Positions 14,690 through 28,609 of a stretch of DNA of 64,000 nt are shown here, piece by piece; position 1 is the stretch's first letter, and the number at the start of each line of letters is the position of its first letter. The notes under the pieces are model-generated. The model saw nothing but the letters and a program-made list of their open reading frames with translations. It was not told the origin of the DNA and did not search any database. Made by a program: the position numbers and the translations under genes. Origin of the DNA: Paramecium sonneborni (taxonomy: Eukaryota > Ciliophora > Oligohymenophorea > Peniculida > Parameciidae); the NCBI GenBank assembly GCA_905182985.1, contig CAJJDN010000003.1, positions 988,606 to 1,052,605 of the forward strand, written 5' to 3'.

Positions 14690-16113
14690 TCATCTTTTTG
14701 AATCTTACATAATTGATGGATTTTCTAAATATTTCAATTATAATACTTATCGACATAAATAACAATTAGGTGATTTCTATAACCATTATTTTAAACAATC
14801 ATTACAAATTCCACCATGTCTACATGGAAGCATAACAATATGAGGTTCTTGCAAAAAACAAACTTAACATTTTTCCTCATTTTACATTAATTTTGATTCT
14901 TTCTCAGGAGAATGGATTTAATCCATTCTAGCAACAAATTCAAATGCATTCAATCTAACTTTTTAATTTATAACACTAAAATTATTTGTTGTAACATTTT
15001 ATATTTATTAGTTCTATTAAGATGGTTATTTAAAAAATTCAAAATAGGTTGATGATACTTATATTAATTTTTTTGGTAAAGTTATTTTTAAGGAATTATT
15101 GGCTTTTGATTATTATTATTTAGTATCCTTTGGATTAGATGTTTAAATTTATTCTTCAAAACCAATATCTTAGATATAATTTCTATATTGATAAAATAAA
15201 TTTACTTGACATGTTGTCTAAAAATTGTAGAGAAAATGAATATTATAAATGTTTACAAAATGACTATGATACTAAGAGTAAGACTTGTCTAACTAGTAGG
15301 ATAATTAATTATTTCTTAATTTTAACAGATTATATAACAAAACCACATTGGAATTCCACTAAAACTACAAAAGTACAAAATCAACCATACACTTCCTATG
15401 ATTTACGATTTACTTGCCCTTCTCAATAAATAATCATGCATTATTTCAATTATTGAAAGTATTAAAATAAGATGAAAAATAAAAAATATAACCAGTAAAC
15501 TCCAAGCCACACTAAATATGACAAACCAATTCCATTCTAATACACCTTTCCATTTAAAAAGTATTAACATTAATTAGAGTGCTAATAATGCTTTTATGCC
15601 TTGAATATACTTTTTAGTATAAAAATAAATACAATATAATAGCGTTGTATAAAAACTTTTCTAAAAACTTTTTAAAATAGAAGTGCAAATAATCTTAATA
15701 AATAATAAGCAAAGACAGCATAGCCTAAACATTGAATTTCTAGTTCTCTAAATCTAAAATGAATAAACAAAATGGTTTTGAAAATAGTTGAAAAAAATAT
15801 ATCAAATATTGAATTTCCTACAGCAAAACTAAATCTAAAGTTAATGGTTAAAAATTACTTAATTTTCAAAATTATTAGAAATAGCATCATCATAGCATCA
15901 AAAGAAAAATAAAAAATTATTAATTGCTTTAAGTCATATGAAAACACCAAATATGTTAGATAAATTAGTAAATATACATTCGTAAATACTAATAAAAAAA
16001 GTAGTTTAGATAATTTTGTGATTGACTCAAGAGGGGTAAAAGCTAAATCTTATTAAAATTAAGCTATTTGCTAGGATCTATGTTGGCTTTAATTAAATTA
16101 TAAATTACCTCAT
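14690..16113 (-). CDS. Multi-span membrane RING-finger protein (probable E3 ubiquitin ligase)
   Basis: Start ATG at 16113-16111; introns 16078-16108 (31 nt), 15610-15632 (23 nt) and 14976-14995 (20 nt, GTT start) give 449 aa ending at TGA 14692-14690. Residues about 25-330 hold six or more hydrophobic segments (e.g. LLFLLVFTNVYLLIYLTYLV and SIIVILQTFIIFIFSTIF). A C-terminal C3HC4-type RING follows: CQVC, then CRHGGIC..C, then CYLC. RING domains recruit ubiquitin-loaded E2 enzymes, so the protein probably ubiquitinates targets at a membrane. The 5' exon is only 5 nt, so the start is less certain than the rest. Confidence 0.75.
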
Positions 16114-16359
16114 TTTTTAGATTTAATGTAATAATTTTATTATTAAAGAAAACAAGAATAAATGAGAAGTATATAAAATTTAATTTTATTGAATTAATTT
16201 TAAAACCATATTATCATTGATCTTGAATAATTTAAATTTAATATTAATTTAGAATTTCTTAATAATATACTATTATATATTGTATAGTTTTAGAGATTAT
16301 ATAGAAATAAGTTATATATATTAATAAAAAATTTGTATTTTATTAAAAATTAAATAGAC

Positions 16360-17691
16360 TCATAAATCTTGAGGATATAGTCTTACAAATTCTGGAAATT
16401 TAGGATAACCATTTTCAGCTAATCCACAATATTTATAAGTTATTTTTGAACCAATAGGAGGTCTTTGTTTTTTAATTCCAATTTTTAAACCTAAACCAAC
16501 TTCAAATTCTAATCCTTAATCATTTTTTACTATAAAACCTCCCAAAACATCATCTTTTTTCATATGAGTATCGTCTATATAATCTATAATTATAGCTTCT
16601 GCATCTAATGATGATTTAACCTTTAATAAAGTTTTTGATCTATTTCCATCATATAAAGAATCTGGATCTCTTAACATTAAACCTTCACCTCCATTATTTT
16701 ATACTTCTGCTAATTCTTCAGCTAAATGTTCTTTTCCCTAACAAATTTTATGAGGAACATAAACAAGATGTGGATTTTTAATTTTTTCAATTGCTTTCTT
16801 TAATTTAGCATATCTATCACTAAATGGTTCTTATAAAAAAGGAGCATCAAAAACCATAAATTTAATATTTTTCCATGCATTTGGATCTGGAGTTCTTTTT
16901 CTAACTGATGTTAATACTTTATTAAATGTTCCTCTACTAATCCATAATTCTCCATCTAAATAGGTTGTAGGCCAACCTTCTATAAAATAAGATGGAAATT
17001 TTAGTGAATATCCATTTCTAGTAAACATTTCCATTCCAGTCCAAATCATTCTCATTCCATCTAATTTTTCACTCAGATAATATCCTTTAGGATCTATAGA
17101 TACATTCCAATTAGAAGCTAATAAACATGATATTCTTTAACTTTTTGAAAAAGTAGGTCCAAGTCCTAAATTTTCTCCAAGATTTGGTCTCATTTTATAT
17201 TTTGGCCATACAGATATTAATCTACCTTAAGTTGCATCATCTAATAATTCTGAACAAGATTTATCTGGTAAACCTAAACCTGGTTATCTTAACTTTTATT
17301 TTTTTTCAATTTTTTATACAATTTATTCTTTTTTACTAAGTTATTTATCATCAATTTCACCTTTTTATTATTGAAATTGTTTATATTTCAAATCTAATTC
17401 ATATTTATATTCAGCTTCAGGAAAATTAATTTATTCATATGCTTTAACTATTTCTTATGGTTTAATTTCATGATATCCTTATCTAAGTTTGAGTTTAATC
17501 ATTTCACTAATTTCTTAGATACCATTTTCAATAGAACTAAATTTTTTTAGTTCTATTTGTAGATTTTCTGCTTTTTCCCAATTTGTATTAAGAATTCCAG
17601 AACGAATTTGCAAAGTAATTGGATTGGTGGTTAAAAGTTTACTATGCCAGAATAGTTGATTTTATTTAACTAGATATATTTCAGAATTCAT
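16360..17691 (-). CDS. ATP-dependent DNA ligase with N-terminal WGR-like domain
   Basis: Single exon, 443 aa, ATG 17691 to TGA 16362-16360. DNA ligases seal nicks by forming a covalent AMP-lysine. Motif I is EKLDGMR with the nucleotidyl lysine at about residue 209; motif III is YLDGELW; motif IIIa (FMVFDAP), motif IV (NGGEGLMLR) and motif V (SKTLLKVK) follow in order, and a C-terminal OB-fold-like part ends in FVRLYPQDL. Residues about 1-75 look like a WGR domain (RSGILNTNWEKA ... LRQGYHEI), known from PARPs and some bacterial proteins. The ligase core is small, like viral, bacterial LigD-type or kinetoplastid ligases, and lacks the large DNA-binding domain of LIG1/LIG3/LIG4. A role in DNA repair or genome rearrangement is inference. 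Confidence 0.85.
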
Positions 17692-17739
17692 GATAAATAA
17701 TGATGTAGATATACAATAAAAAGATTTATAGCAAAAAAA

Positions 17740-18186
17740 TCATTTTAATGTTTAAGTGAATTATCTTGGATTTCGAAATAATTTCTTCCTTTAAACATAC
17801 TTTTCATTAATAAAATCTTTCTAGTTAAAATAAGGATTTCTTGGAAGGGTTAATTGTTCTAAATCTGGTTTTAATTTAGTTTCTTCATAAATTGATTTTA
17901 GATATTGAATCATGAATGATTACTTATGTAATTTTTAATAAGATTTATAATTATACATCCAAGCAATATTTGTAGGTTATGCAAGTTTACGTTTATGATT
18001 AATTATTTGAGACATTTTGAGATCAGAAGTTGTTTTGAGACGATCATGATTTTCATTGATGAGATCATCAAGTTTAGATTTTGAGTATGTATTATTATAT
18101 TTTTTACTTTTATGATCTTCTGAAGTTTCAGATTACCAAATACTAACTTTGGTAGGAATTGAGAGAGTATGGAACTTAGTTCTCAT
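17740..18186 (-). CDS. Hypothetical protein, 148 aa
   Basis: Intronless frame from ATG 18186 to TGA 17742-17740. The product is basic and polar with many Lys, Asn and Thr, one WMYNY segment near residue 75 and LPRNPYF near 115. No signal peptide or membrane span. It ends 48 bp before the start of the ligase gene on the same strand. I do not recognise it. Confidence 0.6.
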
Positions 18187-18225
18187 TAATATGAAATAGA
18201 TATTATAAATTAATTATTTTCTAAT

Positions 18226-18774
18226 TCAATTTAGATCCAAATATTTATTGATATAAGAATCACTATAATTGATATCATCTTGTTCATAATCATCCATAAT
18301 ATTTCTAATATATGATTTATGTTAAAAAACTTTGATTCCTGAACTAAGATGTTGTTCTATATGTTGTTAATATTATTAAGTATATTTAATTTAACTATTT
18401 TCTGGTAAAACTTCGTTGTAATTATCTTATTATTGTTATTTACATTCGACTGAAATATATATACAATTTATTATACCATATTTAATAGTAAGTAATTCAC
18501 ATGGAATAAGTTTTAATTCATGATGTAATTTAGGATTGACTTTATTTATTTCATGCATTAGATTCAATCTTCTTATTTTTTGAATGTTTTAATATATTTT
18601 TTACTCTTACTCTTATCGAAGTTTATGAATAGATTTTACAATAGGAATTTTTTAAGTGATAGAGTCTAAACTTTACTTGAATGATTTTTTATGACAATAA
18701 TTTAAGTGTTGTAAATTTGGACAATTTAGTTTGATTTCATGAAGACCTTATAAAAATGTTCCTCCAGGGATCAT
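18226..18774 (-). CDS. Hypothetical protein, 182 aa
   Basis: Intronless frame from ATG 18774 (MIPGGTFLQGLHE) to TGA 18228-18226. It has a Cys/His-bearing early part (NCPNLQHLNYCHKK), a charged helical middle and an acidic end (MDDYEQDDINYSD). The ATG lies 30 bp after the stop of the calcium-channel gene and in the same frame as that gene's last exon, but the TGA at 18807-18805 separates them. Unrecognised. Confidence 0.55.
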
Positions 18775-18804
18775 AATAATTTTAATTAATATTCGTTAAA
18801 AAAA

Positions 18805-21800
18805 TCATTAATTTCCTTATTTCTAATCTTCTTCTATCTTTTCCAATTATTAATTGATGTTATCTAACAATTCTTATAATCTTTCTTAATCATCTTAGAT
18901 TTATTTAAGTTCATTCATCATTTATCCTTATTCTTGACCTTCCTAATCATCATTCATACATAATGCTCTATAAATAAATACAATTAATACTTAAAAGTTG
19001 GAAACCATGATGTATCTTCATTTTTAATTTTATCCATTACATAACTTTCAATACCACTATATTCAGTAGAATCTTTATCTTTAAGATAGGCAATATAAAA
19101 TAAGTAATTCCACATATAATGTTCTTACTTAATATGATAAGTAAAACCTAATTGATTTTTACTTGATTTTTCAATAGTTTCTTTATCAAATCCACAAATG
19201 AAACAAATATTCTAAAGATCTAATTAATAATCATTTAATTCTTCTCTTAATGTACCAAATGTATCAATAATAATACCAGATACAATATTAATCATAATGA
19301 TCATCAATAAAATAAAGTAAACATTATCAAAAAAGAATCTAAGAAAGAAATAGCCATCATCATTAGGTTTAACATCAGTTGATGGAGTCAAAAATCCACC
19401 TAATCCACCATCTGATTTAAATGATCTATCCACTGCCGTTAATAAACATTAAAATGTACTATAACAAAAGTTTGGAGGATAACTTTCATAAAGCCAATAA
19501 TATGCCACCAAAGAAAATACATACATAAGCACTATAAATAAAAACAATGTGAATAGAATAGATTTTCGAGGTTCCCATACAGCTTTAACCACATTCAATA
19601 ACACTGGATATCTTACTAAAACATCAAACAAATGAAAAGCAAAAAAGAATGGATGATATAAAGTTCCCAAAAATGCTGTGAATCCATAACTAAGATAATA
19701 TAGTACATAGAAATCAGTTACCAAATAAACAACCGTCATCAACAATCGTCTAATGTACATGATAATATTAAAGTTGTCATTCTCCCATCCCATCCATGCT
19801 TTTTTTATAATTAAAGGAGCTGTTTATGCTAAGAAGAATAACACAATTAACATTGATAAAACTATTACAATTATTCCTAATGTTTAAATTATTCCTTATA
19901 ACTACAAATCTTTTTTCTATAAATCTTCTTCATAAATATAATCATCCAAACATGCTTAATATTCATCAGAATCTGATGTTGGATCACATTACTTTACTTC
20001 TTTATGGAAAACAAATAAAATCATAATATTTATAGTTAATGCTAAAATAAAAGTAATGTCTCTGTAAAGTTGAATCTTGGAAACGATTAAAGCTAAAACT
20101 TTAATTTTATTCAAATAAGACTATATTTGATAAGTTAATTTCATTTTTTTAATTAAATCAGGAGATTCTTGTAATAAAGAGGTTACTTTAGCTTTAACTG
20201 ATATTCTTTTTGCCTCTTAATTGAATTAAGTTTTTGTAGGTTTATCAAGACTTTTACAATAAGGTAGAAGATAAAAGTAAGTTTTTTCAAGCATTTTATC
20301 TTCTCTTAATACTTCAATATGGGCAGAATTTGTAGAAAAGAACTTAATACTTTCTTTAAATAATTTAGTTCTACTTTCTTTAATTTATTCCTTTAATTAT
20401 TCATAATCAATTTCATTATTATCCCTTCTTACTGCCTAATTTAATTTTTAAGCAAAACTAAGAAAGAAATCTTTTACACCTTTTACTATATTAATAGCTA
20501 GAAATACAACTTCTCCTACAATATTAGCTTTAAATTATTCCATAATATCATCTCCTTTTTCACCCTCTTTTTGACCACCTCCATCTGAAGGATCTTTGAC
20601 TTCCAGAAAAGTTGAATAAAGAACAAAAAGATTGAATCCTGTTTCAATTATAAAACTAGCCATATCTGTATTCTTTTTGCCTTCTTCAGTTTCTTAACTT
20701 TCAAATTTTGGTTCAATAGAAAAATGAGAGAATATTTCAGCAGTATAATGATCTTAATATAGACTCTTATACATATCATAAATATCTATTATATTAACTT
20801 TTAACATCTCTAAATTAAATGATTTTGCTAATCTAATAATCACATCATTTGATTTTCTTCCTTCTAATAAAGATAACAAAGTAATAGAACATTTATATTT
20901 CAATCTTGCATACATCCATCTTGGAAATACTTCATTCTTCTTTCTTACAGTATTAGGATCTACTTATTATTCATCTGAAGTTTTCTTTTTCTTTCTTAAT
21001 TCTATTTCTTCTAATCTTTCATCAAATCCTAACAAATTAGTAGCCATATCTAAAAAATTAGCTTAAAATAAGGCTTATTAATTTTCAAAACAAGGACCTT
21101 ATACATATTCTGTTATAGTATCAAAACATTATATCATACAATAAAAATATTTAGTTTTCTTTACATTTAAATATTCACCCAATAATTCAACAACATCAGT
21201 AAATAAATCATAAGTATGATAATTCATTTATTAAAACCTCATATAATTTTATAATTCTGTATAATGACCTTCTACAAGTAATTATAAGAACCTTAAAGTA
21301 TTTTATGTTTCTTCAGGTTCATCTTAAAAATTATATCTAACATCATCTTCATCTTCATCCTCTTTTTTTAATTCTGCTTTTTAATCTTCAAATCTTTCAT
21401 GCAATCTCAAAAAAAATACTTCTGAAGAAGTAAAATTAACAAAAAAATTATAAACTGATTTTTAAACCTCTCTATTTCCACCTTCCATCATTTCTATTCC
21501 AAAACTTAATAAGCTATTATATAATAAATTATATCTATTAAGATCTTTATAATCTGATAAAATAACTAATATTGTTGCCATAGCATTATTACTATTTAGA
21601 AAATTCTATCTATCTTCTCTTACTTATTATCTCATTTCTGCTTATTTCTCTTCATCTTATTCAGTAGTCTCTGTATCTTCTGAAATTATTATATAATTGC
21701 TCAATGCTCTTAACACTTATTTAATTGTTTATTCACAACCAGGTTAATTGTGTCCTTTACTTAAAAAAGTAATTAATTTCTTAAATATTTCTGTTTTATT

Positions 21801-24800
21801 TATATGATCTTATATTAAAGGATCTTTAGAATAAATACTTTCAACTTTCTCTAAAGCCTCAGAAAATATTTTTTATTCTTTTTTTATTTCTTCTAACAAT
21901 TAATTTGAATTTAAAAATGTTTACATAAATATTTACCATAATTATTTCCATGCTTCATCATGTCTAAAATCTGCTGGTTTATTCTTTTATTTATTAAATT
22001 CAATATTAATTAAATTTAATCCTAAATTAAATGTTTTTTATTTCTTTTTATTTTTTCTCTTCTCTTCTTACAATTATTCTTCTAATTTTTATGCTTATTA
22101 TTTCTCTTCTTCATCTTTCTTTTATTTTTATAATAATTCTTCTTCTACAATATTATCACATAAGAAATACAATCTAAAATCCATTTATTATTAACTTAAT
22201 TTTAAAGAATTTAATTCTTCATGATTTTCAACTAAATCTCTCAATTTTTTAACTGAACCAAATAAATTTTCTATTTCTTAATGTACTTATGCTTAATTTT
22301 AATGAACAAGATTTTAATCATTTTATTCTTTTTAATATAATCTCAAAAATCCATTAATAACCATAAAAAAATATGTGTAAAAATATTCTTAATATTATCC
22401 ACTTAAAGGTAATTTCGAGAATTTTTCAATTCTTATTTTTTCTGCATTAACATAATCTTATATATCACTAATACATTTAAAGATTTCTTCAGCTATTTTT
22501 TCACTTTCTAAATAAGTATAATAAATATATTTTAATAATGGAACCTTTAATTAAATAACTTAATATTTATCATATCTTGGATTAACTACATGAATATCAT
22601 CATCAGTCATTCCATCTGGAGCACATAAAATTTCAAGTGCATATTTTAATGATATAATAGTTCTTAAACGAGATTCATTTTATAACATTCCTTCTTTTCC
22701 TATTGCACAAGTATATAACACTTCAATCAATGTACAATGATACGAATAAGGTTCATCTCTATAATTTGGATTATCATTTTTAGAAGGTGTAAAATCAAAC
22801 TCATGTTTTATTGATGCTTAAGCTTAATTCTTTTCACTTGCTTATGCTTATCTATCTTTCAACCAAAATATACTACTCTTATAAGCTGGATCAAGAAGCA
22901 TATTAAGAACTCCTTTTTAATTTGATAGAATAAATTCCTTCTTTACTTTTTATATTAAAATAAAGAATTCTAAAAATCTTGATTATCTTCCATTTGTTTT
23001 TATTAACTTACGAATGTTATCAATAACTGTACCAGGTTTCTCTATACATATTCTCTTATTATCTCTAAATATCTCATTTATTAAATCTAATTATCCTAAA
23101 TTTAATTCCATTTTCATCTATAATTTATTTAAATGATCACTCAATAATAATTAATTTGCTGAATTATTTAATGCAAAATTCTTTAACAATTAAAATATAT
23201 TGCCAAATAATTCATAAATTAAATCTCTTGTTCTCCCCTCAAATTATTTTTCTGTCACTCCTATACAATCAGTTATTAATTATACACACATCTCATGTAC
23301 TTTTAAATTTCTCATTATTGATTATCTAAATTCATCAATTAATATTCTTTAAGTTACCTTTACACCATCATCTTCCAATATAGAATCTTTATACAATAAA
23401 CTATTAATAAATTCAAAATATTTTATTGTTTAAGTTAAAATAACTTCATTATCTGGATATGAAGGATCTTTAATCCAAGTTTCAGATTCATCTATATTTT
23501 TAGCTAATTATCTCATTTTCTTTTTTAAATCACTAAATATCTTAATATTTTAACTATCAAAAAGTAATAATATTTTGGATACTAAATCAGCAAATTCTTC
23601 TCTTTAATTATAAAATCTTGTCAAAATATTTAATATCTTTGTTTGCATATCTAAAGATTAACTCATACAAAATAAATTTATCAAAGTTGGAAATATTTCA
23701 AATCCTAAAATAGTATAAATATCTATTGCATCAATTTCTTTTGATTATTCCAATACTTCTAAACCGCCTCCTAATTAATTTAAATCTAAACCAAATCCTA
23801 AATTAAAATTTTCACTCTTTGGTTATCCTCTTTTATCTGCATCTGTACCTGTCTTTAGAATTGAAGGTATTAATGCTTTAATTTATTTTTTTATCGCATC
23901 TTAAAATTCATCTTCTATTACTTTACGATCTGCTTCTACTGTTAAATTTAATTTTCCTTCATCTAATCTTGACATTATTTTAAGTTTAGTCACATAATCT
24001 TTAAATTTTTATTTGAATTAATTTAAACAATAATCCATCTTTTAATCAAGATATTGATTCAATATATCACAGATTTCCAATTTTATTTATTGATCAGCTT
24101 CTGAAGATTCTTATAAAAATTTTATTAATATTTTTTTTAGAACATCTGCTTATTTTAAAAAAGATTCATTCATATTCAAAGGTCCACTTTCAAATTAAAT
24201 ATTTTTTTATTTTTTTTTTTTATCCTTACCTGCATCCTTATCTTCTATTAAAGAAAAAACATTAATTAAACCACCAATTTTACCAAAAATATTTAAAGCA
24301 TTTGTAAACAATTATTATCCTCCTTAATTTGCACCTTTTTTACTATCTTCATCTCTTTTTAATTATAAGATCTTTCTTGATTCTGGATATTTTGGATCAA
24401 ATTCCAAAATAGCAAATAATTATTTAATAATACTAAAGAAATTCTCATTTAACTTAGTTGTTTCTTCTGGTGAATTACCTAATTAAATTCTATACTTTCC
24501 AAATGTTATCAGTAGTTTTAAAGTTCTAATCATTTCTAATGTTAATTTATTATAAATTTTTGGACAATCTGTTGATATTTATTTCAAAATTTCTCTCTAT
24601 TTGGCTTCTCCAACTTTTATATCCCATAAAGATGACATTTTATCAACAGTTTCACCACATTCTTTTATGACAAATTTATATAATTTTTCTTTAATCGAAG
24701 CTACTAATCCTTCATCTCTTCCATTTTATCCTCCTTCTTCATCTTCAAAAGTGACTAGTAAATTATCATTTTCAGTAATAACTACTTTACATAATTCTGG

Positions 24801-27780
24801 AAATACGATTTCTCTTCTAGGCTCTTGATCCAAATAAACTTTATTCATTAATTTACATATGATGGCTCTCATATCAGGACTTATTAAATTTTCTTCATTT
24901 TATTCTTTATTTTCTTCTCTTTCATTCCATAAATGAGCAATCAGAACATCATCTCTAAGAAATTATTCAACAAATTTTTTCCAAGTATTATTTCTTGTGT
25001 TACACATCGAAATATAGAATTGCAACTATTCAGTTACTAAAGATAATATTAATTTTGGTTTTAGTTCTTATGAAGGTGTTTTAACTGTTTATTTTTTCAA
25101 GAAATTATTCAATTATTTTGATTTACCTATTTCATCTCCATCAGCTTCTTAAAAATGTTATTTTTTCTTTTAAGTTTTAGTAAAGAATTCTACAAAGTTC
25201 TTTTCTTCTCCTTTTACAAATAGTTTAATTTTCATATTTTATTCTTCAAACTTTATAAGAACTTCTTCTTTAAATACTCTATCTCTATCATACGCATCAA
25301 TTAAATATTTGTAAATACCTTCTTAATTAACATTTAAACCTTTGCCTTTGTGAGTAGAGGCAAATTGCAAAAATGATATGATATCTCTCTTTTTTTCAGC
25401 AGATGTAGATTTCTCTTTTAATAAATTAGTATAAAACTATAATAGATCCCATCTTTATTTTAATTAAAAATGAGATTCATTAAGGATCTTTTTAATTATT
25501 TGATCATATAATCTACGATAATCTTCTATAGTTAACTATTATAAGAAAGCATTCGAATGATTGGCCATGACAATTTCTTATTCTTATTAAAAAGATTGGC
25601 GTAAATTTTGATTCATGCTCATTTGATTATCATCATCTTCATTAACCTATTAATGCAATCTTAAAAGTAAATCTTCATGATCTCTAATGATTTATACTAT
25701 GCATTTTAAAGCATCATCAATATAAACACTTTGTTAAGCAAATATAGGAATATATCTGGAAGCTTATTCTTGATTAATAATGTTCTATTGGCATATACAA
25801 TCAAGTAATTAATAAATTAAGGAACATATTTTTTTTTTACTATTGTAATATTCTTTTTTAATTTATGAGTCTCTATTCTTACTGGATTCATCAACTACTC
25901 TTCTTCTTATTTTATCCATAGATTCTGATTGTTCAATTGATTTTAAAGTATCCAATGTTGATACATCAGGAAATGATACACAAAGAATTTTAACTAATAA
26001 TTCTATAAACTATTATTCTCTAAGTACATTTTATATAAAATGGTTAATTTATCCAAATTCCTAATCGATGTATAAATAAGCAATCAATTTATTATGACAA
26101 AATAGTTATAATTCAGATAAACATTTACTTAATCTTTACATATGTGCTACAAATCCCTTATAAGATTTCTAAAATTTTTCATCTTTAATATCTGCAGAAA
26201 GAAATGAAACATCCATATATTATTATGCTCCTTTTATAGTTTTCAAACAAGAAAGTAAAAAGTTTGTCATTCTTACATCATTAAAATTAGCTTTTGCAAT
26301 TTTGAATACATATTCTTCTTTTTTGACCTTATTAAATGCTGGAATACTTTTTTTCTTTTCTTTAACTTCTTTATTTTCTTCATCATTTTCAATAGATTCA
26401 GTACGTAACCAAACTTAATCTTAACCTACATAAGTTGATGCTCTAAAATAACTATCTTTTTATAAATAGATTTAAGCCTTTTCTCTATTGTATGTAGTTA
26501 AAGTTGAGAAAATCAATTCAAAATGAAATAGAGATGCTTTTTAATAATCTGATACACTAGTTAACAAGAATCGAGATTTTTCATCTCCTTCTTTTTTTTC
26601 TTCTATAACTTTAAGATATTTTTTAGTAGTTAAATGTCTAAGTCTATATGATGAAGATATCATTGGAGTATCCCATTTAACTAATCCTCCTTAATACATG
26701 GATTCACTTTCTATAGTAAATAAACCATTTGAATTGCCAACAAATTTAGTATAATTAGCTGATTAAGTACATTATTCAAAATAGATATGAAGTTCAGATT
26801 TTTGATTTTATACTTATTATTTAATTTGATCCCTAATAGCAATAAGATTGAGCTATTAATAATAGAAAATATTTTATTACATCTTATTCTGAATAATTGA
26901 TCCAAACAGTATCTTAAATACTTAAAAATCCTTCTCTTTCATCCAAATATTCTGCAAATATATTAACTTTCCAAGGTGTCTTCTTTTCTGTTGAAATATT
27001 TACTTCCCTTTTCTCTTTCTAAGTAGATGATTTTGTATCAACTAATAAAATAATATTTAATTGTTTACAAATCTTTGGTCTTGAAGCATGTAAATAAGGT
27101 TCACCACCTATTTTCTTTGTTTAATCAACTGTTGATACTATATGAACTATATCTTCGTGATAAATATTTCCTGATCCTTCTTATTAAAATGTATAACATG
27201 GAGTAATCCTATAACATGTTTCATCTGAATGTTCATCTATTAGACTCAATTTTAGATTGTTGCTTTCTATTTCTGAAACATGATTTGAATCATAGTACAA
27301 ATATTTATTTGAGTTTATGTGTAATAATTATATTGTTTAACCAAAAACAACTGGAGAACCTTTAAATTTTTCATATTACTCATGATTCAAAGTTGTCTCA
27401 TCTTCCATCGCCTTTATATTTTTTGGAATCTCCAATTATGCATCTAAATTATTTCATATTAATCATTACTTCTCATTTCAATTATTGAAAATTTCTTTAT
27501 CTTTCCTTTCTCTTCTTTCACCTTCAAAGCTTTCTAATACTCGTTATTGTAGAATGTAGGATAGATTTTAAATAAACATGAAGAAATAGATGAGTATTTT
27601 AATACATCCTCTTTCTTTTTCAAAAGGATCTTGTTTTTTGTATATCCATCAGCTGTTACTAGATATCTAATAATATAACTTATAGTTCTACTCTTATCCA
27701 TTATCATCTTTGAATGTTAAATAAACTAAACATCCATAATGAAGCAGTTGTTTGTTTTAACCTTGACCTGCTCTGTCCAT
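18805..27780 (-). CDS. IP3-receptor-type intracellular calcium release channel
   Basis: These tetrameric channels release calcium from the ER or related stores. Introns 27667-27691, 27444-27469, 26853-26880 and 18968-18990 give one frame of about 2957 aa from ATG 27780 to TGA 18807-18805. The N-terminus has the ligand-binding-region block VFGQTIQLLHINSNKYL and PYLHAS. A MIR repeat (GGLVKWDTP ... YRLRHLTTKKYL) follows, then long helical RIH-like regions. Near the C-terminus are six membrane segments (about 20500-19230). The pore loop reads SDGGLGGFL where vertebrate channels have GGGIGD, and the last span ends IIIDTFGTLREE. The cytosolic tail has the conserved Cys pair (CGFDKE), HIKQEHYMWNYL and KDSTEYSGIESYV, which marks IP3R rather than RyR. 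A coiled coil ends the protein. Paramecium is known to have a family of such channels. Confidence 0.9.
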
Positions 27781-27840
27781 TATAATTTTTATTAATAATA
27801 ATAATTACTATTTCAAAAATACATATTTACAAAACTAAAT

Positions 27841-28233
27841 TCAAATATATACTATTCTAAATACATTTTCAACTTCTTTATCCTTATCAAACAGCTCGAT
27901 ATATTAATCCTTAAATAAGTTTTTATTATTATTCCAATTTTACTAAATTCTGTTGCCACTTCTTTTTATTATATATTATACTTTAAATCTTTACTTTAAT
28001 TATTATACTTCATTTTGCGAAGCTTAATTATTGACAAAATAATTTACATTTTATAATTGAACTTCCTCTTTTTATAAGTTATTTAATTATATTTTTTTAG
28101 ATCCAAGTTTAACCCATTCATCATCTTATTATCAATTTCTAACTAAACTACTTATTTTTATCCTTCTTTGTTTCGACTATTTTATTATGTTTTTGAGTAA
28201 TTTGCATTTTTCATTTTCGGTTATATTTTTCAT
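27841..28233 (-). CDS. Hypothetical small protein; start uncertain
   Basis: A frame ending at TGA 27843-27841 holds DDEWVKLGSKKIQLNNL and later LFKDQYIELFDKDKEVEN. A 27-nt intron with GTA...AAG ends (about 28117-28143) removes an in-frame TGA. The first ATG in frame is 28233, but the open frame and protein-like sequence go on upstream to about 28400 (LNLESYILLENKKAN), so the true start may be further up behind another intron. Lys/Asn/Gln-rich, no membrane span. Unrecognised. Confidence 0.4.
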
Positions 28234-28609
28234 CTTACTCCAAATGATTTTTTAGTTTGCTTTCTTATTTTCTAATAAGATATAGCTTTCTAAATTTAGA
28301 ATGTGATTAAATATTCTTCTTATAGTATTCAAACTCTATTGATTTATTTATTCAAATATTTTTCTTTGATTGTTTGTTTTACTCAAATTTACTTTAATAT
28401 TGAATTTTAAATTATGAAGAAATTAATAACATATGAAATATTTTTTAGATTCTAATTGTAAAAATAATTTTATTACGATTATGAAGAGTAGATTTTTTGA
28501 AAAAAGAACAAATAATTTAATAAAAAATAATAAGAGAGATCATATTTCATTTATTTAATATGACTTGTTTATTTAAAATATACTAAATTTATACAAAATA
28601 CACAAATTT

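Noticed and set aside
18226..18957. One gene joining the end of the calcium channel to the 182-aa ORF
   Set aside because: They share a frame, but TGA 18807-18805 lies between them and no GT...AG intron removes it; the channel ends normally with its coiled coil.
24200..24235. Poly(T)/poly(A) tracts as mobile-element tails
   Set aside because: This lies inside the large channel gene and codes for Lys/Gln-rich residues on the minus strand; no element ends or target duplications seen.
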